Assembly: GCA_002221725.1 (NCBI GenBank)
Contig: NJFT01000006.1
Location: forward strand, 62,001 to 126,000
DNA length: 64,000 bases
Direction: 5' to 3'
DNA from: Scedosporium boydii
Lineage: Eukaryota > Ascomycota > Sordariomycetes > Microascales > Microascaceae
The notes below the pieces were generated by a model. That model was not told the DNA's origin, did no database searches, and worked only from the letters and a program-made list of their open reading frames with translations. Positions 55,672 to 64,000 of this stretch are shown one piece after another; within the stretch, counting starts at the first letter, position 1; each line of letters begins with the position of its first letter. Made by a program: the position numbers and the translations under genes.

Positions 55672-57931
55672 TGTGTTGGATGGAGAAGGTGATCAGACCG
55701 GATATCACAAGAAACTTGCTATTAGATATTAGAGCAGACAGGTGGAGTGGAGAAGGATTCTATGGATGAGTCTGGGTAGCAAGTAACAAGTCATGTCTTC
55801 TCGACGGCAAGTCTGACTTTTATACATGAATTCAATGCCCTCATCACCGTCCATTCCGCGAACTCAAAACCTAAGACAGGTAACATTGCATCATTGCGGT
55901 GAGGCCAAGACAACTGATCGTTGATGCTTCGATGTTTGTCCCCGCTGCTATAAAAATCTTGGGCTAAAATATCGATCAGCACTCCCGTAAAGGCCAAGTC
56001 TCATGGCAGTGCCTCCGGATCCGGTAATTCTCCTGTCAATCAGTGGTCGGGCGGTGGTGGCGGCGCCATTGCCGGCCCCCAAGCCCGCAGGTAGGGATAC
56101 CAACATGGTGGCCCTAGTGCCGAAGATCCTTCTGAATCCTGCCAATAGCAAACCCTTGAACAGCCCACGATTACCTGCAGCGGGTGTCCCTTGCTTAGTC
56201 CCTTGCTGGCCAGTTTCGGTCGGATGCCGGTCATTACAACTGCATCGAAAATCAGTTCTCATTAGGGACATCAAATTTTAACCTCGGGCATGTTTGACTG
56301 GAGACGAACCAACGAACAACTATCACCTCATTAGATCTCAAGCAAGGCATTTTTTTCTCATCTTGCGGTTTAAAACGGACGACGTGCTCGCTTGTCCCAG
56401 CCAATAGTCATCGTCCCGACAGGAATGTTCCTATTATTTCCGTTGGATCCGTCCAAGACAAAATTACATCACATCACAAAGACTATTGAACCCGGGCCGA
56501 GCCAGCTAGGGGCCATTAGCAGTGTTCGAGACTACGTTCCATGTGAGCCTGGCTTTTGCTTTTTCCCCGGCACACTTCTCATTCTTCTCTCAATCGGCTG
56601 GCCCTGACTTTCTCCAATCCTTAAACTGCTGATCTTGGTGTCAATTGTGCGCCCGCAGCCCTTATTTTGAGCATTCCTCTTAAGTCCCTAACGCCCGCCG
56701 GCTGATATCATCCCTCAGTTGGGGCCTGATTCAAATGAGGTTTAGACCATTGCAGCTGGGAGAGTCAGTCGATACTCGCCCTCGCTGCTGCTCCTGTCCT
56801 TGTCATACGAGCTGAGTTCCTCGCCTCAGTGCACGGGGAAGCTGAAGCACCAGGCGAGCTTTTAGTATTCTATGAAATTTATCAGCATCAATGATCGATT
56901 CGTAACAGTCGTAAAGCGATTCGGTGAGATGCATTATAGTTACTATATCGCCGGAGCGAGCTTTAAGCGAGGCGCTAGCCCGTGTGAGCATGCTCAACCC
57001 TAGTCCACTAATAGCAAAACTCCTACCTGCGTGTTGTCTCAATGCATGGTTCCAACAATATCGACCCCAATATCACAATCGCCAGCTGAATGCTCCAAGA
57101 ACGAAACACTGCCGCCCCTTAGCCCGTCCAGAAGCCCCTGTGTTGCAGATGATCCTCCCCACGTCATCAGACATGGCCCCGGGTCCACTTATAAACATAC
57201 CCACTTGATCTTCTTCCATCTCAACATGTCAGCTTGTCTTACTAGATTCCAGACAAATCTAGCCGCCTTCCAATACTTTCCAGAGTGTCGATACCCACTA
57301 TTTGCGAAGTTAGAGAGTTAATCAGTGACTCATTACTCAGGGCCCGTATAAGCGCTTTCGAGGGCCAGGCTGTGTGCGGAGCGGTGGCAAAACTGTCGAG
57401 GCACCAACCCCTTCGAGAATACAGAAGAGGGTCACCAACCTTTTCAGCTCGTCGAGTTGCGTTAGTAGCCTAGGAGCTCGACGAGAACTGGAATAGACCC
57501 ACTCGCCCGGCCAACCTCTTCGGTTGCCCTCTTCTGCATCGATGAGTACCGTCAGGTGAGGCCATGGTGTTTCAACCCGTCTCTCATTCGAATCGGGTGG
57601 CTCATGTGATGAGGAATCATGAGAAGCAGAAGGAACCCTTTTGTCTTTCCTCCCTGCCGCCTGCTACAGCTTGTCCGATATGTTTCGTTTCGTAACTCGA
57701 TCATCTAGCGAGGCGTCGTACTACCGGCAATGGGTGGTTCCCCCAGCCGCAGTGCTACTGTAGTAGGTAAAATCCGCGCCACCCCTTTCTCTATGTCTAA
57801 CCGAGCATAATGGTCCTCGGTCTTTGGGACTTTGGCTTGTTAAACTCCATTCTTCGAAATGCGGGGAACTATGAGCATAGCATCGACGCCCCGGGCAACA
57901 CCGGTTGTATTATGTATCCAAAACATTCAAA
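55672..57931. other. Gene-poor region
   Basis: Over 2 kb with no supported gene. The minus-strand stretch 56850-57040 is open and slightly protein-like (TIMHLTESLYDCYESIID), perhaps a fragment. No repeats or RNA genes recognised. Confidence 0.3.
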
Positions 57932-58263
57932 ACTTCGTCCTCAGTGATACTCATCAAGACGCTTGATGTGAAGGTATCATTCCACCGAAGTGAAGACCTT
58001 CAGTTTAAGCAAGAACACAACACTCGCATAGCGCTTTCCGCACTGAAAGAAGTGAAAAAGATATGTGAGAGTCATGGATAGCATATCAATGTCTCAGTAT
58101 CAGCATGGAGGCTTACATTCGGTATCATGGCCACCAAAGCAAACATACCAGCGGAGCCTAAGAAGTGCATAGACATCCTAGACCAGTACACTCGATACCT
58201 CGAAACCAGTAAGGAATATTTACTGTCTGTCGACGGATACTCAGCGGATACTCAGCTGAAATA
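57932..58263 (+). pseudogene. Coding relic of unknown family with one TAG
   Basis: The plus-strand frame reads VKVSFHRSEDLQFKQEHNTR to a TAG at 58079-58081, then continues HINVSVSAWRLTFGIM to ADTQLK and a TAA at about 58261-58263. It is long, helical in character and broken only by the TAG, so a decayed or recoded exon is plausible. No family assignment and no start. Confidence 0.25.
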
Positions 58264-59435
58264 AATTCACTAGCAAACTTGAGGTTTGCCTAAAGGATCC
58301 CTACACTGGCATTTATATGACACTACAGTGCCGGCCAGTGACTGTGTGCCGCTGCGGTAGCATCATCGACCTTGCCACTTCGGCAGTCAGGAAGCAGCAG
58401 AAATTTAGCCCCTGTGTCCACACGGTGAGGTACATACCCCTTTGCTACGATCCGGTGTGAAGGAGGCAACTTTCTCAAAACTTTTGGGGGGGGGGGGATG
58501 AGAACAGAATCCCCGTTCATCAGGTCCATCAATCATGCTAATGACAGCTCGTTCTTCCAATGGACCTCTGGTTACCTCGAGCCCTTAGCATGGGAGTTGG
58601 GAAAGATCGGCGGGCTCCCCCGAATACACAGACCGGAGTCAAGAGCCGCAGGCTCGGCATGCGCGATTCCCCGTTTCCCCACATTAACCCTGGTAGGCTG
58701 CGGAAATCCGGGGTTTCGGCGGACAGGGTTGAGTTGACTCGTGGTGCACCACGCTAAATTTTGCCAAGAAATCGCGAAGGCATTGTAGATCAGATTATCT
58801 TGTCAATCCCCATCGAGAAGAAATTTGCTTGCATCATGACAGAATGTGCCGCTCAACATCTTAGTTTGGGAACATCTCAGCTTTGGATGAACGCCGTAGG
58901 ATCGCCGGGGATAGAATATAACAGAGCAGCGCTCGTCAGGGCTGAGATGTAGGCTTATCGTCTTTTCCTCTCAATGTTAACCCCCCGCCGCGGAGACACC
59001 GTGGTCCTCGTCTTCAGCACTTGTCTTGGCGTCTTGATCTCAGACATGGGATCTAATGACATCCCCAGAGCAGCAGTTCTGGGTTGACCAAGGAAATAAA
59101 TTTAATATGAGGGATATTTATTGTCTCCTCAGTGGGCATAAGGGGGAAAGAAGAAAGAAGGAAAGGGAAAAAAAAAAGTCAAAAAGCTCACTTGCGGGTC
59201 GCTCCCAGGATCGAAGCCTGGTTGCTTGCCGCGAGCTACGAAAATTGCAACTTTCTAACTTTCTGAGCGCTCCAAGGATCCCAAACGTGAACATCACAAG
59301 GTGAAAAGGACCGGGACACACATACATAAACGACTTTAGACGACGGAATTGACGATTAACAAAATCATCCAAATATAAACTGCTTAAAACTAATATCTAG
59401 CTATGGTGACACTGGCTTTTCCCGTGGTCCCCTAG
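58264..59435. other. Intergenic with a G-run and a Pol III-like element
   Basis: Contains a run of eleven G (about 58487-58497) and, at the right, the tRNA-like element listed separately. No gene recognised. Confidence 0.35.
59166..59272 (-). ncRNA. tRNA-like Pol III element (weak)
   Basis: Minus-strand: a D-arm-like segment GCTCAGAAAGTTAGAAAG, a B-box-like GCTTCGATCC inside a perfect 5-bp T-stem (CCAGG/CCTGG at 59205-59221), and T-runs at the 3' end (about 59181-59185 and 59168-59177). No acceptor stem forms. It may be a decayed tRNA or a tRNA-derived SINE of the same type as the 17970 element. Confidence 0.3.
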
Positions 59436-61364
59436 CTAGCTTCCGTTTTCAACCATCTCGTACTCAAAGTTCCTTTCTATAAAGCCCACTCTTTTGAGTA
59501 GATCGTGACGAGACTCTCGAGAAATCACAGAGAGGAAGGCGATCCACCAGAGGGCACTGGCATCCGGGCCTTCAAGGATGTCTCCCGCCTTCTTCCGAGA
59601 GTAGTAATCTACAACATTCCGCCGTATGCTAGGATATTTGTCAAGGAACTCTTTCGCTGCGTCTACCGACTTCATAATGCCCGCTTTTGTTTGCTGGATA
59701 ATCATCACTGATAAATGGAACTGGGGACCATTGAGAAAAGGCTGGGCAAGAGCCCTGAAACGTGGGTATTCTGAGGGGCCAAGGGATAGAAGCATTCGTA
59801 GAGCATAATAGTCAACTCCGTATGCGAGAAGAACGGCGACAGACTCCAGATAACCAGCTGGACGAGCATTTATCTCATGAAGATAAACTTCCGGCTCGCC
59901 TTTCGGAGGCTCAGACCTTGGAATGAGGTCGATAATGCCATCTCGCTCGCCGTATATGACGCTTGAGTTGCGAATCCGAGCTTCACAGTGAAACAGACCC
60001 GAACGGAATCCCTGCCGAAGCATTGATTGTAGAATCTGTTCCTTGATGGCAGTTTGCTCATTCTTTGGCAAGGCCGACGGCATCACATTCTGTGTTTCCT
60101 GGAAGTTGGCTTTGGCGTCTGCTCCTTGGACGTCGGCGGGGCTCGGGAAGTCGTCGTTTATATCACAGAAGACGATCTCTCCATCCAGAAGCGCAAAGTT
60201 GGCGTCGACTTCCGGTCCGTCAACGTATGGTTCAACAACCACCATCGTGCTTGGCGTTGCCGATTTTGCATGGCGATCCGAGGCTTTGCGAACTGCATCT
60301 GCCAACTCGGCTTCATTGTATACCTTGGAAACGCAGTCACTGCACCAACCAATAACCGGCTTGACGACCATCGGGAAGTTCATTGGCCCTTCTCCTCGCT
60401 TTCGCCTTTCGGTGAGATATGATAGCAAATCCTTGGTCTTTTCCAGAACAAAACTCTCTCCTGCCCCAACGGTTTCTAGTAGGCGTGTTCGGCCTTTGTC
60501 TCCCGCAATCCTATAAGCGTCGGGGCTTTCTGTCGGGAAGCCCAGAATCTGACAAGCTTCCGCCACAGCAGGTAACCTCACATCACTGATCGTAACTATG
60601 CCTTCGATCGAATGTGGGTAGGAGCACACTGCTTCCACGATTCTTTGTGGCAGACTTGCATCGGGGGAAATATCGAGGGCTATGAACTCTTCTCTGAGGT
60701 ATGCCCAGGGTGAGTTAGGATCCTGCAGCCAGTGGCCCGCCTCATCCATAATCACAAGCTTGATTCCGAGAGCTTGGGCTGCCTTGAGGGCCCGTTCGAT
60801 GCAGTCGATATCTTCTCGGCCTTGGACCCAGGCAATACGTCGGAGGCTGAGGGGGTTTGGCAGCAGCCAAGAGAAAGATAGTCTGTTCTCGAGCTCCTTG
60901 TCCACGTCGTCCGGGGACACTAATGGCGAAAGCTGTATGCCGCCTATGGCCTTCAAGAGCATTGGCTCCAGAAACTCGGGAGTCACTTCACCCTCACCCA
61001 CAGCCTCCGCAAATACACATGGTGTAGCGAAAGACTTTGCCGTGATAACGTGTGGACAACATTCTAGCCGGCGTTCAAGAAAGTCTGCACGGGTAACATA
61101 ACCGTGCTGAAGTGGGTAAATAAGACGTATCAGCGTCACCGGGTGTCCTCCTTCAGAGGAATCATTTTGAAGGCAGCCGAGAAGAAATCGGGCAATTGCG
61201 TGATCTGCTGGGACAGCGATTCCGAGATCTTTCAAGATATTGTCGGCTTTAGGTCTTTTATTTGTCCCACCGGACTTGATTGTCAGATCCAAGGACCAAA
61301 AGGGTGTGCCAGCCCGTGCAGATGCCGGGCGCACTCGGCAGATGAAACTCTCTGAAGCTGCCAT
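59436..61364 (-). CDS. ATP-grasp ligase family protein
   Basis: An intronless gene of 642 residues. The C-terminal half is an ATP-grasp domain: ATP-binding Lys in FPMVVKPVIGWCSD (near 331), adenine-side VVVEPYVDGPEVD, and the Mg-binding end YLHEINARPAGYLES (about 493-507, Glu, Asn and Arg conserved). The first about 250 residues form a separate fungal-type pre-grasp domain. Such enzymes join a carboxylate, via acyl phosphate, to an amine or thiol, making dipeptides or amides (carnosine-synthase and D-Ala ligase relatives). Substrates cannot be read. It is divergently oriented to a PLP enzyme with ~990 bp between the starts, which suggests co-regulation in one pathway. No break is visible. Confidence 0.87.
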   Translation of the reverse strand: MAASESFICRVRPASARAGTPFWSLDLTIKSGGTNKRPKADNILKDLGIAVPADHAIARFLLGCLQNDSSEGGHPVTLIRLIYPLQHGYVTRADFLERRLECCPHVITAKSFATPCVFAEAVGEGEVTPEFLEPMLLKAIGGIQLSPLVSPDDVDKELENRLSFSWLLPNPLSLRRIAWVQGREDIDCIERALKAAQALGIKLVIMDEAGHWLQDPNSPWAYLREEFIALDISPDASLPQRIVEAVCSYPHSIEGIVTISDVRLPAVAEACQILGFPTESPDAYRIAGDKGRTRLLETVGAGESFVLEKTKDLLSYLTERRKRGEGPMNFPMVVKPVIGWCSDCVSKVYNEAELADAVRKASDRHAKSATPSTMVVVEPYVDGPEVDANFALLDGEIVFCDINDDFPSPADVQGADAKANFQETQNVMPSALPKNEQTAIKEQILQSMLRQGFRSGLFHCEARIRNSSVIYGERDGIIDLIPRSEPPKGEPEVYLHEINARPAGYLESVAVLLAYGVDYYALRMLLSLGPSEYPRFRALAQPFLNGPQFHLSVMIIQQTKAGIMKSVDAAKEFLDKYPSIRRNVVDYYSRKKAGDILEGPDASALWWIAFLSVISRESRHDLLKRVGFIERNFEYEMVENGS

Positions 61365-62354
61365 CTGGTGGAGACGACTTAGAGTGGGTAAATGGACTGG
61401 AGAAGAGAGAGTGTGTAATGTATGGTAGGCTTTCGATGAACACTTTTGGTGGTGAGACGAACGGCTTTTCCAGCACCCAACGTTATAGTTCCCAAAAAGA
61501 ATCTAGACCTTAAGATGCTCGATTAAGGAAGGGGTCGAGCAAGCCCCCACGCCCTCACCCCCGGGATGTATCCCTCTAGATTCCAGAACTACCCGAGCAA
61601 AGAATTTCTATGACATGGAGAAATCTTGGTCGATATGTGGCGCGGCACTAAAGAAAATAAACCTACCAGACACTGAAGACGCAATAGATCGTTTAGACCA
61701 CTTCTAGTAACCGGATTGGCTGTTCTACGGGTTCCGTTTGGGGGTTCGGACCTTCAAACCGGTCGAGCAAGTTTGAGGGAGATTTCCGGAATTGTGACCT
61801 TCATTTACAATTTTGCATGCACCCGCCCCGGATCGCGCCTTTTTTTTTTTTTTAGGTGTTCTCTTAGACTGTCACTCAGATTGATTGATTGATAGAGATG
61901 GAGGGCCAAATCCAGCTTCGTGCATACCAGATGACCCCCTGCCTCGGTAGCTGCCGAGCATGCACATAAAGTGCACGAGGTTGGTCACAGTGGCTATCTG
62001 TGGATTCAAGTCTAGAGTGCCGGGCGTTCGCATGAGGTTTGAGAGTTCTTACTTGTCACATCCGCAGCGTCCGCACTTCTGTTTCCTCATTCTACAAGGC
62101 CCTTGCATGCCAGGGTAGTCAAACCACTCTCTGTTTAAACTGTGACCGCAAGGAAGCCAGTATCCCGTGGATCGGCGCGTATGCTAAGGAGCTACGTTTC
62201 TTGTACTTAATCTCACTTGCTTGTATCAGGAAGCACGGCCATACATATGTAGGCTGTAACCCTCACATGTAAAATCCTTTGGGACCGAAGATCTATACGC
62301 TATTGCAGGAGGAGATCTCGACATAGCTTTCAGGCCCCAACACTGGCCGTAAGA
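61365..62354. promoter_or_regulatory. Bidirectional promoter between ATP-grasp and PLP genes
   Basis: The ~990-bp gap between two divergent start codons has no gene of its own. It contains a T-run (61841-61854) and a short repeat GATTGATTGATTGAT at about 61880. A shared promoter for both genes is inferred from orientation; no known regulator site is claimed. Confidence 0.45.
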
Positions 62355-64000
62355 ATGGCTGCGAAGAATCTCAATATCTTTAAGGGACCGGACTCTCTGT
62401 CCCAGTACTTTGACCCCGACCAACATTCCCTAATTCCACTCGTTGAACTACCAGACTCTCTCAACCCTCTGCGCAGTGATGGCGTCCGTATTTTTGCCAA
62501 GATGCTCACTGCGCTGCCAGCTCAAAACGTGAAGTCTCTTCCAGGTACGCTCGAAGGATCCTACTCAGCCTTTCATTAACGGAGCGGCGTTCTGATCCCT
62601 TTTTGCAGCCCTTCGAATGCTACAACACGAACCCGACGCTCGGAGCAAAACGATAGTCGAAGCAAGCTCTGGGTCCACTGTGATTTCCTTGGGCATCATC
62701 GCCAGAGCTCTCTGGGGCCATGATGATGTCCATGCATATGTCACCAACAAAAAGCACCCCGATTCCTTAAAATTTCTCAAGTTTTTCGGGCTAAACACGT
62801 AAGTATGCAAGAATTGTCTCACAATATCTAGGTGCATTTCTCATGAGTTTCCATTCGTAGAGTTCTTTACGGTGGTTTGGCACAACAAGAACCTTCAGAT
62901 CCCAAGGGAGTGATGAACCGGCTTCGACACAAGGCGAAATCCGATCCAACAGTCTGCTATCCAGGGCAATATGACAATGACCATGTCAGTGAAAGGCCAA
63001 GCTAGGCTATCTCTCAAAGCATCGTGTAATTGACACCTCACAAAGAACTGGAAATCGCATGAGCAATGGACTGGGGCGCAGATTTGGAAGCAGTTACCCG
63101 AAATCAACGTCCTCTGCACCACCATCGGCACTGGAGGTATGTATTCTTTGTCGAGTATAGATTTGAATATGTTTTAACCCGCCTTTCTGTTCCGACAGGT
63201 TGTATCACAGGGACAGGCGTTTATTTGAAGAAGCAGAAGCCAACGATAAAAGTAGTCGGGTAAGGAGTATTCATGCACCCCACGCTAACTTCATTCCATC
63301 TATCATATTAATTATCTCTGCAGAGTTTGCAATGTCTTTGGCGATCCGACGCCAGGGCCGCGGCACTTCCCAGGATTCCATACGTCGCCATTCCCTTGGA
63401 GGGAGACAATCGACTCCTTCGAGACCGTAGCCTCAGTTGATGCCTTTCGCATGTCTATGAAGTTATCACGCCACGGACTCATTGCAGGGCCGTCATCAGG
63501 GGAGGCGTTGTGTGGGCTTCTGGCCTACCTAGAGACCTTGAAAGGGGAAGGTAAGCTTGCTGATCTCGCAGAAGCAGGCACTGATGAAGTCAACTGCGTG
63601 TTCATCTGCGCGGATCTTCCATATCAGTATATGGATTTATATTTCAAGAAACTCGCCTCTGATGAGTTCCCTCCGACTTTTAATGAGGTATAGGTTGCCT
63701 GTTTTATCCATCCCGATTTGCGATTTCCACTGACACATTACACAGAACCTTTTATCTTGTGACCAAGATGCATATGATGAACGATGGTTTCTATCTCCAG
63801 AAGAAGCCTCAAAGATGCTCAGTAGCGAGCAGAAAGGGATATGCACTCCGGCTGCCCCATGCCAGTGTGTGATCTATTCATCATCTTGCCCAACTTGTTC
63901 ATCAGTTGCAGAGTCTACCAGTGGATCGAGCTCGCCCTCGACGGCCGGGGAGTTTACTTGGTCTTCCGCGCATTCATCGAGCACTGAATCGTCCCTTTCG
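62355..64000 (+). CDS. PLP-dependent cysteine synthase/CBS-like enzyme, 3' end outside window
   Basis: Seven exons so far: 62355-62544, 62609-62798, 62861-62984, 63046-63136, 63199-63259, 63324-63687 and 63746 to the window end; all phases agree. Fold type II PLP hallmarks: the Schiff-base Lys in QNVKSLPALRM, a substrate loop EASSGSTVISLG (in the place of TSGNTG), the phosphate loop TIGTGGCITGTG, and AGPSSGEAL. These enzymes do beta-replacement or elimination on serine derivatives, so the partner ATP-grasp could ligate the amino acid made here. The C-terminal part is Ser/Cys-rich (CPTCSS) and continues beyond 64000; some fungal relatives carry an extra C-terminal domain, so the end cannot be judged. 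Confidence 0.87.

Noticed and set aside
1..64000. Region-wide RIP mutation
   Set aside because: Long intergenic stretches are not visibly AT-saturated and many genes are intact; only scattered transition-type lesions are seen.
1..64000. CRISPR array, prophage or bacterial operon
   Set aside because: No regularly spaced repeats, no phage genes, and genes carry spliceosomal introns, so the DNA is eukaryotic.

Overview
The window is nuclear DNA of a filamentous ascomycete, most likely a eurotiomycete (Aspergillus/Penicillium-like). The evidence is short spliceosomal introns (about 42-110 nt) with GTAAGT-type donors and CTAAC/CTGAC branch points, fungal-only families (HET domain, long-tail Nta1-like amidase, fungal ABC-C transporter, MYND-finger and F-box proteins), and a secreted S33 tripeptidyl aminopeptidase. 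The genus is inference from protein style; I could not run a search. No rRNA, CRISPR array or bacterial operon structure was seen.

Layout. 0-17 kb: FAD/Rieske oxidoreductase (-), short-chain dehydrogenase (-), a MITE-like long inverted repeat, a hemerythrin-like gene broken by one stop (-), a complete diverged glycogen synthase (-), a damaged MYND-finger gene (+) and a secreted peptidase (-). 17-26 kb: a Pol III-like hairpin RNA candidate, an F-box pseudogene with an expanded acidic repeat, a relic, an intact glutathione S-transferase, and long gene-poor stretches. 26-44 kb: amino-acid permease (+), a broken multi-pass membrane gene (-), HET-domain protein (+), ubiquitin C-terminal hydrolase (+), a large ABC-C transporter (-), an intron-containing tRNA-Glu, and an MFS transporter (+). 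45-56 kb: N-terminal amidase gene with two in-frame TAGs (+), O-methyltransferase (+), YwbE-like/zinc-finger fusion (+), an acidic unknown protein (-) and a secreted hydrophobic protein (-). 56-64 kb: gene-poor DNA, then a divergent pair made of an ATP-grasp ligase (-) and a PLP-dependent beta-substitution-type enzyme (+, runs off the end).

How the genes relate. Most are separate monocistronic loci typical of an accessory region, with transporters, incompatibility-type and secreted proteins mixed with decaying genes. The only convincing functional pair is ATP-grasp plus PLP enzyme sharing a ~1 kb bidirectional promoter, which looks like the core of a small amino-acid-derived metabolite cluster continuing to the right. 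Several otherwise intact reading frames are interrupted by single stops, nearly all TAG. That suggests either recent decay through G:C to A:T changes or, less likely, transcripts repaired by A-to-I editing.

Coordinates of spliced genes give the outer CDS limits; exon limits are in the evidence and were derived by hand from frame, GT/AG signals and remembered family patterns.
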